Positions 43,318 through 52,701 of a stretch of 64,000 nucleotides of DNA are shown here, one piece after another (the stretch's first letter is position 1; each line of letters begins with the position of its first letter). The DNA lies in contig JAZRUG010000019.1 in assembly GCA_045652425.1 (NCBI GenBank), positions 1 through 64,000 of the forward strand, written 5' to 3'. The notes beneath the pieces are model-generated. The model saw only the letters and a list, made by a program, of their open reading frames with translations, was not told the DNA's origin and did no database searches. The DNA comes from RGIG1995 sp045652425. Its GTDB lineage: Bacteria; Bacillota; Clostridia; Oscillospirales; CAG-272. Made by a program: the position numbers and the translations under genes.

Positions 43318-44652
43318 ATGGAAAACATTACTACATACGGTGCAAACACAGCAGTACACGGTACTGACGGTATGGTTAACGCCCAGAGCGGTGTTACCTC
43401 TTCCTATAACAACGGCGGTCTTTCCGCTGAAATGAAAACTTTTTACGATAAAACGCTTATCGAACTTGCAACACCCAACCTCGTTCACATGCAGTTCGGT
43501 CAGAAGCGCCCTATCCCCCCTCACGGCGGTAAAACCGTTGAGTTCCGCAGAATGAAGCCCCTCGCTAAAAACCTTAACGCTATTACCGAGGGTATCACTC
43601 CCGCCGGTACAAAAATGACCGTCGTTCCCCTCACCGCTACTCTTAACCAGTACGGCGACTACATCGAACAGACTGACCTTATCGAAATGACTGCTATCGA
43701 CAATACGGTTATCGAAGCTACAAAGCTCCTCGCTGACCAGGCAGGCAGAACTATCGATACTATCGTCAGAGATGTACTCCAGACAGGTACAAACGTTAAC
43801 TACTGCTCAAGCGAAAAGAACGGCGCTATCGTTGTTAATACTTCTCGTTCTGCCCTCGACAAGAACGCAAAACTCCGCGTTGTTGACGTATTCAAGGCTG
43901 CCGCACAGCTTAAGGCTGTTAACGCTCCTACTATCGACGGCAAGTACGTCGCTATTATTCACCCCCACGTCGCTTTCGACTTGATGCAGGAATCAGGCGA
44001 TGCTTGGGTTGACATCAAAAAGTACGCAGAACCCGAAAAGATTCTTAACGGCGAACTCGGTACTCTCGGCGGCGTTAGATTCGTTGAGTCCTCCGAAGCT
44101 AAAATCAACTACGGAAAGGACCTCTCCGAAACCGCCCGTACACTTACTCCCACGGCATATACCGCCAACGGTAACGGCTCCGTTTCCGACGGCTGCGGCT
44201 CTAAATCTGCTTATCAGATTACTGTTAACGAAAGCATCTCTCCCGACCTCGTCGGCAGAACTCTTCAGTACTATGATGCAAGCGAAGATAAGGCAGTAAA
44301 CTTTAAGGTTGTCGGCGTTAACGTCGAATCGAAGTTCATCTTCGCTGACGCGCCTATCGGTGTTACCTTTGCATCGGGAGATATGCTCTTCCCCGGCGAA
44401 GGCGGTAAATTGGGTACTGCTACCTATTCAACTATCTTCCTCGGCGCCGATGCCTACGGTATCATCGATATTAACGGCACGGGTACAATCGAGCATATCG
44501 TTAAGCAGAGAGGCTACGGAAACGATCCCCTTAACCAGAGAAGCTCTATCGGTTGGAAAGCATTTATGTGCGCTTCTATCCTCGCCGATGACTATATCCT
44601 CCGCGTTGAGTCCGGCTCTTCCTTCTCCGACGATATCTCCGAAGCCAACTAA
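43318..44652 (+). CDS. Major capsid protein, N4-gp56 family
   Basis: 444 residues. The N-terminal region AEMKTFYDKTLIELATPNLVHMQFGQKRPIPPHGGKTVEFRRM is characteristic of the N4-gp56-type HK97-fold capsid proteins. Further conserved parts are YIEQTDLIEMTAIDNTVIEATKLLADQAG and the C-terminal QRSSIGWKAFMCASILADDYILRVE. It contains an inserted domain (about residues 270-345, SISPDLVGRTLQYYDASEDK). AAAGGAGAT precedes the ATG. Very biased codon use fits high expression. The frame is intact. Confidence 0.88.
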   Translation: MENITTYGANTAVHGTDGMVNAQSGVTSSYNNGGLSAEMKTFYDKTLIELATPNLVHMQFGQKRPIPPHGGKTVEFRRMKPLAKNLNAITEGITPAGTKMTVVPLTATLNQYGDYIEQTDLIEMTAIDNTVIEATKLLADQAGRTIDTIVRDVLQTGTNVNYCSSEKNGAIVVNTSRSALDKNAKLRVVDVFKAAAQLKAVNAPTIDGKYVAIIHPHVAFDLMQESGDAWVDIKKYAEPEKILNGELGTLGGVRFVESSEAKINYGKDLSETARTLTPTAYTANGNGSVSDGCGSKSAYQITVNESISPDLVGRTLQYYDASEDKAVNFKVVGVNVESKFIFADAPIGVTFASGDMLFPGEGGKLGTATYSTIFLGADAYGIIDINGTGTIEHIVKQRGYGNDPLNQRSSIGWKAFMCASILADDYILRVESGSSFSDDISEAN

Positions 44653-44654
44653 CT

Positions 44655-44880
44655 TACCTACTTTCTTTGAGGAAGAAAGTAGGCAAAGAACCTTTTGATA
44701 AAGGGTTTGTGCCTCTATTTATTATTGGTACAGTCCTACTTTCTTGAAACAAAGTAGGCAAAGAACCTTTTGATAAAGGGTTTGTGCCACTTTTTATTAA
44801 CTGTACGAGCATTATTAGATATCTGTAGGGGAGGGGTCTCCCCTCCCGTTCTCGTCTTGCAAAAAGAAAGCGAGGGGGTA
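44655..44880. repeat. Composite repeats after the capsid gene
   Basis: Two CTACTTTCTT hairpins with AAAGAACCTTTTGATAAAGGGTTTGTGCC, then a GTAGGGGAGGGGTCTCCCCTCCC hairpin. Almost the same string follows terL at 38738. Sits 3 bases after the capsid stop codon. Confidence 0.85.
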
Positions 44881-44954
44881 TTTTCTAATAAAGAATAGCC
44901 CCTATTATTACATCTAAAAACATTGCTCTTCTTTAGCTTATATAATACAACAAT

Positions 44955-45001
44955 CCCCCCGCCGTTACGCAAAACAACTCTATAAAGAACAACGGCGGGG
45001 G
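44955..45001. other. GC-rich long hairpin before small phage gene
   Basis: CCCCCGCCGTT (from 44955) pairs with AACGGCGGGGG (to 45001). No T-run follows on the plus strand. It could be an RNA stability or processing element that separates highly expressed capsid mRNA from downstream genes. Confidence 0.6.
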
Positions 45002-45055
45002 AGCTGTTAATTATTTTCTTTATTACAAATCATTTTTTAAAAAGGAGATTTTTAT

Positions 45056-45268
45056 ATGAAAAAAAACAACAAGGATTTAGTACCCGTTTTTATTCCCTGT
45101 CGTTTCAAAGGCGACGACGTTCGCACCGTTTCTGTTAACGGCAAATACAAGCATATCCCCACCGGTAAACATTTTCTTATCGAAAGATGCTTCGCCGAGG
45201 CTGTTTCTAACGCACTCCTTGCAGATGAGTTGGCTGAAAAATTCAAAGCCTCGGTTTCAAACGACTAA
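45056..45268 (+). CDS. Small phage protein of unknown function
   Basis: 70 residues, with a strong AAAAAGGAGATT site before the ATG. Sequence VPVFIPCRFKGDDVRTVSVNGKYKHIPTGKHFLIERCFAEAVSNALLADELAEKF. A predicted beta-strand start and helical end. Position directly after the capsid gene suggests a head decoration or completion role, but no family is recognised. Confidence 0.7.
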   Translation: MKKNNKDLVPVFIPCRFKGDDVRTVSVNGKYKHIPTGKHFLIERCFAEAVSNALLADELAEKFKASVSND

Positions 45269-45293
45269 AATCTAAAAAAAGGAGGCTTACACT

Positions 45294-45668
45294 ATGACTC
45301 TGAAAGAAGCTATCGTTAAATTCGACACCGAAAAAAGCAACACTATCCCTGACGAGCTGAAAATAGGGTGGCTCTCCTCCCTCGACTCATCTGTATTTCA
45401 CACCCTTGTTTTAACCCACGATAACCCTAATGCCATTACCTTTTCGCCATATACGCCCGAAACCTCGGAGGATAGTGTCCTCATTATCCCCGAGCCTTTC
45501 ACCGACATATATTTTCACTATCTTTCAATGAAATCGGACCTTTACTACTCCGACATCAACAAATACAACGTTGACCTCTCTCTCTATTCCGCACTTTATC
45601 TTGAGTTTGAGCGATTCTACAACAGAAATTATATGCCGAAAAAAACAACCCACTATTTTAACGTCTGA
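45294..45668 (+). CDS. Phage head-tail connector-like protein
   Basis: 124 residues. The pattern (MTLKEAI...KIGWLSSLDS at the start, VLIIPEPFTDIYFHYLSMKSDLYYSDINKYN in the middle, RFYNRNYMP at the end) resembles a small family found between capsid and tail genes of Firmicute phages and thought to be a connector. Start ATG at 45294 after AAAAGGAGG. It lies 19 bases before the next gene. Confidence 0.65.
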   Translation: MTLKEAIVKFDTEKSNTIPDELKIGWLSSLDSSVFHTLVLTHDNPNAITFSPYTPETSEDSVLIIPEPFTDIYFHYLSMKSDLYYSDINKYNVDLSLYSALYLEFERFYNRNYMPKKTTHYFNV

Positions 45669-45686
45669 CTGTAAGGGGGTAATTTT

Positions 45687-47480
45687 ATGCACTTTCCAAG
45701 ACTTACACCAACAAAAACTATAGAAAACGTTATAAGCTCATTCGGCGGTGTCAATACCACCACAAGCTGTCCCGAAAACTGCTTTATTGACACACAAAAC
45801 ACGTCTTCTTCCCTCTACCCCTTACTTTCAACAAGAGAAAGGCGTTATCTGCTTTCAAACCTTAACGTGATGCCCACGGCACTCCACACGGCAACCGGCG
45901 TAACATGTACCGTCGGCACCTCCCTTTACTATAACGGCGTTTTACAGTATGACGAGTTATCCCCCGACACCCCCAAACACCTTGTTGCTATGGGGAGAAC
46001 CATCATCGTCTTTCCCGACGGATATTATATAAACACGTTAGAGGTTGACAAAAAAGGCAACTGTAAAGAAAAAGGAACCATAACCAACGAGGCAAAATAC
46101 GGCGGTGGTGAAGTGGTGTCAATTTTTCCTTGTGTCAAAGATCTTCCCATACCGGTCAGCTCTGACGCTCCGCCTAACCCAACAGAAAATCCTCTTTGGC
46201 TCGACAACAGAGACTCACCCGCTACTTTATTGCAATATATGAAAGAGTCAGACACCTGGGTGGAAGTACAGCCCGACTGTTGTTGCATCGAAATAAATCA
46301 AATTGATATATATTTCGTATCAGGCGACGTAATAGAAATACAGGGACTCGATTCGCGAATAAACGGCAAAGCTAAAGTTCTTAAATGTGATAAAAACAGA
46401 ATCGTCATTGACAAATACTTTGATACGATTGAAGTATTTGAAATATTTGACCAGGCAAACTGCAAAATAAAAAAACTGTTACCCATTATGGACTTTGTAT
46501 GCGAACATCAGAACCGAATTTTCGGCTGTCGATACGGACTTGACCACCTGGGTAACTTCGTTAACGAAATATATGCTTCAAAATTAGGTGCTCCGGGGGA
46601 TTGGACTTCATTCTACGGCGTATCCACCGACAGCTACACCGCTTCTTGCGGAAGCGAAGGTCCCTTTACGGGTATCATATCCCACATGGGTTACGTCGTA
46701 TTTTTCAAGGAAAACAAAATACACAGACTTTTCGGCACCAAGCCCTCAAACTATACTCTTTACGAGGATTCCTTTACGGGTGTAAAACTGGGCAGCGAAA
46801 AGTCCCTCTGTCTGCATAACGGTACTTTGTACTATCACGGAAATGACGGTATATATTCGTATGCGGGAAGCACTCCCACACTGCTTTCAAGAGATTTGGG
46901 AAACTTATCCTACAAAAATGCCGTAGCGGCTTTTTGCAAAAACAAATATTACGTAAGCCTTTTAACTTCAAGCGGTACGCCGATACTTTACGTTTACGAC
47001 ACCGAAAGAAACGTATGGCACCGAGAGGATTCTTCAAGATACATCCACATGGGTAAATTTGAAAATAATATCCTCGGTTTAAAAGAAGAAAACGGCAAGT
47101 ATTCCGCTGAACTTGTCGTAGGAAATTATATCCCTTACGCTTTAAGTATGATGCATATCTCTCCAAAAAAAGAAGCAGACTTCGAATGGTATGCGGAAAC
47201 GTCTGACATAGGCTTTTTCACAGACGATGCAAAAACTTTAACGAGGCTGTCTCTGCGTCTACAGCTCGATTGGGGAAGCACCTTACGGCTTTATATTATG
47301 ACGGATTCAAGCGGAATATGGAAGAGCTGCGGTTCGCTTGTCGGAGGCAAGTTAAAAACGTTTTCACTCAACGTAGCGCCTCCAAGATGTGACCATCTTC
47401 GACTGAAATTTGTCGGACGCGGCGGCTGTAAAATTTATTCGCTCTCCAAAGTATTTGAATATTCGGGAGAGGTGATATAA
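45687..47480 (+). CDS. Large phage tail/stabilisation protein, beta-propeller-like
   Basis: 597 residues, mostly beta. Segments FVCEHQNRIFGCRYG, EIYASKLGAPGDWTSF, GYVVFFKENKIHRLFG and LYYHGNDGIYSYAGS look like successive propeller blades. The combination of an HxNR-type motif with an APGDWTSF-type motif is typical of the DNA-stabilisation/tail-hub proteins of short-tailed phages (compare P22 gp10; inference). It would close the portal after packaging. AAGGGGGTAA precedes the ATG. Its size and place replace the tail-tube genes expected in a siphovirus. Confidence 0.6.
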   Translation: MHFPRLTPTKTIENVISSFGGVNTTTSCPENCFIDTQNTSSSLYPLLSTRERRYLLSNLNVMPTALHTATGVTCTVGTSLYYNGVLQYDELSPDTPKHLVAMGRTIIVFPDGYYINTLEVDKKGNCKEKGTITNEAKYGGGEVVSIFPCVKDLPIPVSSDAPPNPTENPLWLDNRDSPATLLQYMKESDTWVEVQPDCCCIEINQIDIYFVSGDVIEIQGLDSRINGKAKVLKCDKNRIVIDKYFDTIEVFEIFDQANCKIKKLLPIMDFVCEHQNRIFGCRYGLDHLGNFVNEIYASKLGAPGDWTSFYGVSTDSYTASCGSEGPFTGIISHMGYVVFFKENKIHRLFGTKPSNYTLYEDSFTGVKLGSEKSLCLHNGTLYYHGNDGIYSYAGSTPTLLSRDLGNLSYKNAVAAFCKNKYYVSLLTSSGTPILYVYDTERNVWHREDSSRYIHMGKFENNILGLKEENGKYSAELVVGNYIPYALSMMHISPKKEADFEWYAETSDIGFFTDDAKTLTRLSLRLQLDWGSTLRLYIMTDSSGIWKSCGSLVGGKLKTFSLNVAPPRCDHLRLKFVGRGGCKIYSLSKVFEYSGEVI

Positions 47481-47482
47481 CT

Positions 47483-48637
47483 GTGTTTTCTAATATAACC
47501 CTCCCCACACTTGAAGAAATTTCGGATAAGAATAACGCCGAAAAAATACGCGGTTATCTTGCTACTCTGCACGACCAGCTTCGGTATATGATGCTTAACA
47601 TTGACACAGACAACCTATCCGACGGACTCAAAACAACCATATCAGACGCCTCGGAAAATGCAGAATTTTCAAAAAACAACGTTATAGAACTCAACAAAGA
47701 CGTAACGGAGCTAAACGGAAACGTTACAAACTTAAACGACGGTGTTACCCAGTTGAACGGTGACGTTACTAAAATAAACGGCAACGTTTCTAACCTAAAC
47801 GACGGAGTAACACAACTGAACGGCGACGTTTCCAATCTAAACGACGGTGTTACTCATTTAAACGGTGAAGTTTCGCAGCTGAACGGTGAGGTATATGAAA
47901 TCAAGCAAAGCCTCGTTAGTTACGGTGATAGAATGTCTTCCGTTACCCAGACCGCAGATAAAATAAACTGGCTCATTAAAGACGGCACAAGCTCAAGCGA
48001 CTTTACGCTGACCAGCCGTACTGCATCACTTATTTCGGACTGTATAGATTTTACCGGTTACGTTAAATTTAACGACTTATCTCAAAGCGGCTCGACCTCC
48101 ATTAACGGAAACAATATTATGACAGGAACGTTGTCGGCAGACAAAATATCGGTAACCGACCTCTCTGCCCTTTCCGCATCTATCGGCGGCTGGTCCTTAA
48201 ACTCAACCGGTCTTTCAACTACGGCTTCAGGATACGGCTCACTTTCACTTAACTCCGCATCTTCATCAGATTCATATTGGCTGAAGGCTACGAATGCGAA
48301 CGGCTATACTACTTTTTATATTTCAAAAAACGGTTCTTGTTATTTCAACGGAAGTTATATTTCAAACGGAAGCATAACCGCAAGTAAAATCAGCACCGAC
48401 GGCGAAAATCGCCTGGACTTAACAAACAACTACAACGGAATTAAAGTAGGCAGTACTGTGCATATTACGAACGGAAGCGTAACAAGACGTATGTTTGTTA
48501 ACCCCGCAGGTATTCTTTCTTTTGATACGGGCGGCGGAAACACGGCATTTTCACTCGGTCTGACGCGCGACGGTTCGAATTATACCCTTTCCGTACTGAA
48601 CGGCTCGGGACAAATCGTTGGAAATATTAATCTTTAA
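47483..48637 (+). CDS. Phage tail fibre with heptad-repeat stalk
   Basis: 384 residues, GTG start at 47483, two bases after the previous stop. Residues 65-135 hold about ten seven-residue repeats (NLNDGVT, QLNGDVT, KINGNVS and variants), a trimeric coiled-coil stalk. A Ser/Gly/Asn-rich beta region follows (SADKISVTDLSALSASIGGWSLNS, then YWLKATNANGYTTFYISKNGSCYFNG), resembling the shaft and head of tail fibres/spikes. It probably projects from the particle. Confidence 0.75.
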   Translation: MFSNITLPTLEEISDKNNAEKIRGYLATLHDQLRYMMLNIDTDNLSDGLKTTISDASENAEFSKNNVIELNKDVTELNGNVTNLNDGVTQLNGDVTKINGNVSNLNDGVTQLNGDVSNLNDGVTHLNGEVSQLNGEVYEIKQSLVSYGDRMSSVTQTADKINWLIKDGTSSSDFTLTSRTASLISDCIDFTGYVKFNDLSQSGSTSINGNNIMTGTLSADKISVTDLSALSASIGGWSLNSTGLSTTASGYGSLSLNSASSSDSYWLKATNANGYTTFYISKNGSCYFNGSYISNGSITASKISTDGENRLDLTNNYNGIKVGSTVHITNGSVTRRMFVNPAGILSFDTGGGNTAFSLGLTRDGSNYTLSVLNGSGQIVGNINL

Positions 48638-48656
48638 TTTTTAAGGAGAAACAGAA

Positions 48657-49013
48657 ATGACAGTAAAAAATATTGACCTGCTTAAATGCGTTACCCCCAT
48701 GAAACTTCTTTGTGAAAAAGATAACGTCGGCTTTTTGACAGCCCTTGCCATAAGCAAAAACGTTCGCGAAATCGACAAGGCTCTCGAAAATTATCTTTCG
48801 CAAAAGCAATTGCTTAACGACAAATATTTAATAACGGGAAGCGGTACACAGACAATTAAAAGCGGTTTGGAGGAAGAATATTTCCACAAAGTTACCGAAC
48901 TTAACGACAGAGAAATAACTCTCACCATTCAAACCATAGACGCTAACGAGCTTGCGGCTATAACGTTCCCCCCAAAATACGTTGAAGGAATAGCCTTTAT
49001 GCTCGATATGTAA
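48657..49013 (+). CDS. Phage protein of unknown function
   Basis: 118 residues; AAGGAG precedes the ATG. Small alpha/beta protein (MTVKNIDLLKCVTPMKLLCEKDNVGFLTALAISKNVREIDKALENYLSQ...). No family recognised. Lies 19 bases after the fibre gene and 16 before the coiled-coil gene, so it is part of the same transcript. Confidence 0.7.
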   Translation: MTVKNIDLLKCVTPMKLLCEKDNVGFLTALAISKNVREIDKALENYLSQKQLLNDKYLITGSGTQTIKSGLEEEYFHKVTELNDREITLTIQTIDANELAAITFPPKYVEGIAFMLDM

Positions 49014-49029
49014 AAAGGAGTGATATAAC

Positions 49030-50250
49030 TTGGCTACTACTCTTACGAAAAAGAAATACGAGGAAAGCGAAAAGGTAAAAGAAGCTTTCCAAAACTACAC
49101 CGATTACAAAGACAACGGTAAACCAAAGGACTATACTTTTTCCGACGCCGAGCTTTTAACACAGACTCAAAACGAGTTCTTCAACAAAGAAAAGTTTTCT
49201 TATGACCTTGAAAGCGATCCTCTTTATAATCAGTACAAGAAAAGTTATATTGAGCAAGGTAAACAGGCTATGGAAGACTCCGTCGGAAACGCTGCGGCTC
49301 TGTCGGGCGGTTATTCCAACTCATACGCGCAGACTGTAGGCGCGAAGGCTTATAACAGTTATCTCGACAAGCTGAACAACGTTATCCCCGAATTGTACGA
49401 GGCGGCATACTCCCGTTACAATGACGAACTGAAAAATCTTGAAAATAAACTCGGTTATCTTTCCGACAAGAATAAAGAGGAATATTCGCGATATCTTGAC
49501 AGCTATTCTCACTACTCCGACGAGGTAAATGCATTACGCGACCTTTATCTTACCGAATACAAAAACGATATGGCAATACAGGACAGCGAATGGGAATCAG
49601 CTTATAAGTTAGCTATGAAAGAGCAAGAAAAAGAACTTGCCGAAGCAGAAAACCAATATAAGTACTATGTTGCCGACCTTGAAAAACAACAGTTTGACGA
49701 GGAACAGAAGTATAAATATTACGCCGCTGACCTCGAAAAACAACAGTTTGATGAAGAGCAGAAATATAAATATTATACTGCCGACCTCGAAAAACAGCAG
49801 TTTGACGCTAAACTTGCAGCTGAACAAGCGCAATTTGATGCCGAGCTTGCCGCAGAAAAGGCGTATAAATATTACGCTGCTAACCTCGAAAAGCAACAGG
49901 CTGATGCTAAACTCGCAGCCGAACAGGCGCAGTTCGATGCAAAACTGGAATACCAAAAGACGCTTGATGCACAAGAGGATAAATACCGTGAACAAGAACT
50001 GCGAATCGAACGCCAGAAGGTTGTTAACGCAAATCAGCAGTTCTGGGCAGAATTCGATGAAAAAACCAAGGATTACATAAGCCAGAACGAGCTTTACATA
50101 ATGCAGGCAAACGGTCAGCTTTATGACGTTATGTCGGCTTTGGATTACAATTACGAAGACGAATCTACCGTAAGATATAAGGCTCTCGTTATGGGAATTG
50201 ACGAGGACTATATTGACTCGTACTTCGAAGCAAAATATAAAGGGAGGTAA
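49030..50250 (+). CDS. Coiled-coil phage protein with internal repeats, possible ejection protein
   Basis: 406 residues, TTG start at 49030 after AAAGGAGTGAT. The N-terminal third has the motif DPLYNQYKKSYIEQGKQAMEDSVGNAAALSGGYSNSYAQTVG, recognisable in proteins of gut Firmicute phages. The middle is a long Glu/Lys/Gln-rich helix with repeats of KYKYYAADLEKQQFDEEQ (about residues 212-300). It has no cysteine or membrane segment. A helical, repeat-rich protein in a short-tailed phage could be an internal virion protein ejected with DNA (inference). Confidence 0.65.
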   Translation: MATTLTKKKYEESEKVKEAFQNYTDYKDNGKPKDYTFSDAELLTQTQNEFFNKEKFSYDLESDPLYNQYKKSYIEQGKQAMEDSVGNAAALSGGYSNSYAQTVGAKAYNSYLDKLNNVIPELYEAAYSRYNDELKNLENKLGYLSDKNKEEYSRYLDSYSHYSDEVNALRDLYLTEYKNDMAIQDSEWESAYKLAMKEQEKELAEAENQYKYYVADLEKQQFDEEQKYKYYAADLEKQQFDEEQKYKYYTADLEKQQFDAKLAAEQAQFDAELAAEKAYKYYAANLEKQQADAKLAAEQAQFDAKLEYQKTLDAQEDKYREQELRIERQKVVNANQQFWAEFDEKTKDYISQNELYIMQANGQLYDVMSALDYNYEDESTVRYKALVMGIDEDYIDSYFEAKYKGR

Positions 50251-50253
50251 TAT

Positions 50254-52005
50254 ATGAGATATATAAATCTATCCGTTCAGCAATCGGATATTAAAATAAA
50301 AAAAGAACTTAACTTCAATCAGGTTCCTCTGACCTGCGGTTCGGTAAACGATATTTCCTGCCGTTTTGCCTTTTCAAAGGAATGGAACGACTATCCCGTA
50401 AAGGTTGCTATATTCTCGGGAAGCGGCAAGAGTATAACCGTTGCCATTACCGATGATATTGCCGTTATTCCTTGGGAAGTCCTAACCACCGAAGGCGATG
50501 AACTTACAGTCGGCCTCGTAGGTCTTTGCGACCTGCCCGATACCAATTCATATAAGCAGCTTAACACCGAATACGTCAGCCTCGGAATTATAGTTTCGGG
50601 CGCATCCGTCGCATCAATTCATACGGATAACCCTCCCTCTCCGGATTTGGCAGAACAGTTAATCGGTTCAGTAAACGAAGTTTTATTGTCCGAAAAAGAA
50701 AGAAAACTCGGATACGCCGAAATGAAATCAAGGCTTGATGAAGCCGAAAATGCGATTAACTCCATTTCCGAATTAACAAAAAGAACGCTCGACGAACACA
50801 CAAAAGCCGAAATTATGACCGACAGCGGCGCTCATAATTTCAGAATAAAAAACAAACTTCTTGAATTTTTTGACGGAAAGACGTGGAGAAACGTTGAACT
50901 TGAAAGAAACTATAAAATTATGACGGTTATAATAACGACCAACTATTCTTCCCCTAAAGCTGCCTTAACTTATTTTGATGATGCGAAGGACTTAACTCCC
51001 GGAGATGCAGCTTGGGATAACTTCTTCGGACACTACCCCGTACTTCTCAAAAACGGTAAAGAGGTCGGCAAACTTCTTCCCACCGACTTCTCACGCTTTG
51101 AAGACGGCACACCTATCTCGGTTGACAACGGAGAAGAATACGACGTGTGTATCGCTTTCCCCCGTCGAGGAATAAAGTTCGAGAAAGGCAACGGCGCTAT
51201 TAAAATAAGTATGACCGACCACCCCGATTTGTTTGGTTTTGAATACAACGCACACCGTTACAACAAAACACAAAAGAATATTTTTTACGTCGGCGCATAT
51301 CTTTCGTCGCTTGCAAATACTTCCGACGGAAAAACAGTTATGGCAAGTTTGTCAAACAAACCGGTTTCCATAATCAATACTTTAAGTACGGCGAAGAAAT
51401 ATGCAAACAACAAAAATGCGCTTCTCTTCTCTTATTATCAGTGGTTATATATTCAGTGTATGTACGTGTTCAAGTACAAGAATCTTGACTCCCAGAGAAC
51501 CATTTGTTCAGGCTTTACCGCTTCTGGAAATACTATTTCAAACCTTACTACAGGCATCACAGACACATACGGTATGGACTCGGCTTTGTTGAGCGATGAA
51601 GAACGTTTTTCAGGTCAGTACCGTTCAAAGCTTATAGGACTCGAAGATATTTACGGAACTATGTACCAATGGCTCGACTGCATAATTTCAACCCAAAACC
51701 AAGTTACTGTTTATTGGGCGAACAATGAATTCTCCTCTATTGGAGATATAAACAACAGTTTTTCAAAAGGTTACATAGACGGTGTAGTGGGTACTACGAG
51801 AGCAGGATTTTTGCCGAACAGTTTTACAGGTTCAAACTCCACTTTTTATACTGACTGGGGAGTAGTATATCCCTCAAGTAGCTGTATTGTAGGCGGCGAC
51901 AACACCGGCGGAAACGGTTCGGGTATATTCTGTATCAGGCTCGGAGAAAAGCCAACAGAAGAAGAAAAAACTTATGACAAAGCTGCAAGAATTATGTATC
52001 TATAA
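50254..52005 (+). CDS. Phage receptor-binding/baseplate protein with C-type-lectin-like end
   Basis: 583 residues. The N-terminus (about 1-130, ISCRFAFSKEWNDYPVKVAIF) looks like a baseplate attachment domain of the BppU type. A helical neck follows (SEKERKLGYAEMKSRLDEAENAI), then a large C-terminal domain. Its end (LEDIYGTMYQWLDCI, GTTRAGFLPNSFTGSNSTFYTDWGVVYPSSSCIVGGDNTGGNGSGIFCIRLG) resembles C-type-lectin-like receptor-binding domains of phages. AAAGGGAGG precedes the ATG. It lies 3 bases after the coiled-coil gene. Confidence 0.7.
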   Translation: MRYINLSVQQSDIKIKKELNFNQVPLTCGSVNDISCRFAFSKEWNDYPVKVAIFSGSGKSITVAITDDIAVIPWEVLTTEGDELTVGLVGLCDLPDTNSYKQLNTEYVSLGIIVSGASVASIHTDNPPSPDLAEQLIGSVNEVLLSEKERKLGYAEMKSRLDEAENAINSISELTKRTLDEHTKAEIMTDSGAHNFRIKNKLLEFFDGKTWRNVELERNYKIMTVIITTNYSSPKAALTYFDDAKDLTPGDAAWDNFFGHYPVLLKNGKEVGKLLPTDFSRFEDGTPISVDNGEEYDVCIAFPRRGIKFEKGNGAIKISMTDHPDLFGFEYNAHRYNKTQKNIFYVGAYLSSLANTSDGKTVMASLSNKPVSIINTLSTAKKYANNKNALLFSYYQWLYIQCMYVFKYKNLDSQRTICSGFTASGNTISNLTTGITDTYGMDSALLSDEERFSGQYRSKLIGLEDIYGTMYQWLDCIISTQNQVTVYWANNEFSSIGDINNSFSKGYIDGVVGTTRAGFLPNSFTGSNSTFYTDWGVVYPSSSCIVGGDNTGGNGSGIFCIRLGEKPTEEEKTYDKAARIMYL

Positions 52006-52023
52006 AAGAAAGGAGATATTTTT

Positions 52024-52293
52024 ATGACTGTTTTACATAACGTTTACGGCTCATACGAGCAGTCTGCGCCTTTGATTATTTCGGGCGATACCGTTTTTAT
52101 CCATACAGACGTAAAAAAGACCGATAAAAACGAGTTCGGCGAGCCGGCAGACAACCTTTATACCTATACCGAAACACAATATTCAAAAGATGAATACATT
52201 TTACTCCTTTCACAAAAGAATACCTCTCTTGAAGAACAGATGACCGATACCCATTTGGCACTCTGTGAGCTATTCGAAATGCTTTCACAATAA
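52024..52293 (+). CDS. Small phage tail-region protein
   Basis: 89 residues with AAAGGAGAT before the ATG. Acidic; begins MTVLHNVYGSYEQSAPLIISGDTVFIHTDVKKTDKNEFGEP and ends in a helix. Located between receptor-binding and lysis genes. No family recognised; small assembly or chaperone roles are common at this place. Confidence 0.65.
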   Translation: MTVLHNVYGSYEQSAPLIISGDTVFIHTDVKKTDKNEFGEPADNLYTYTETQYSKDEYILLLSQKNTSLEEQMTDTHLALCELFEMLSQ

Positions 52294-52330
52294 TTCTGTA
52301 ACCTTAAAATTATATAAGGAGATGATTTTC

Positions 52331-52435
52331 TTGGCAAAGATATACGCGACTCTTATAAAAAAACACTTAAAAACTATAGATGACGTTCCCGATTGCCTGA
52401 AAAATACGGTATACCTCCTTCTTGAGAGGGGTTAA
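52331..52435 (+). CDS. XkdX-like small phage protein
   Basis: 34 residues, TTG start at 52331 after AAGGAGATGATTTTC. The sequence MAKIYATLIKKHLKTIDDV...LLLERG matches the very short XkdX/CD1375-type proteins that precede holin genes in many Firmicute prophages. Function unknown. It ends 5 bases before the next ATG. Confidence 0.8.
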   Translation: MAKIYATLIKKHLKTIDDVPDCLKNTVYLLLERG

Positions 52436-52440
52436 CTCGT

Positions 52441-52683
52441 ATGAACTATGAATTGTTAACCACCCTTGCAGGAATAATCGGCAGTTTTATCGCCACATTG
52501 GCAGGTATTATGATTAACTCGAAACTGACGAGCTACCGCATAGAACAGCTCGAAATAAAGGTTGACGAGCATAACAAAGTCATTGACCGTGTGTATAATC
52601 TTGAAAAGCATACGGCTGTTATGGACGAAGAGTTGAAAGTTGCAAACCACAGACTTTCAGACCTCGAAAACTATCACAGATAA
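52441..52683 (+). CDS. XhlA-like membrane protein (lysis module)
   Basis: 80 residues: one N-terminal transmembrane helix (LTTLAGIIGSFIATLAGIMI) then a charged coiled coil (RIEQLEIKVDEHNKVIDRVYNLEKH). This is the topology of XhlA/haemolysin-like proteins of phage lysis cassettes, though orientation is reversed relative to some XhlA. It probably assists the holin. GAGAGGGG precedes the ATG. Confidence 0.7.
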   Translation: MNYELLTTLAGIIGSFIATLAGIMINSKLTSYRIEQLEIKVDEHNKVIDRVYNLEKHTAVMDEELKVANHRLSDLENYHR

Positions 52684-52701
52684 AAGGAGTATGATGAATA
52701 T

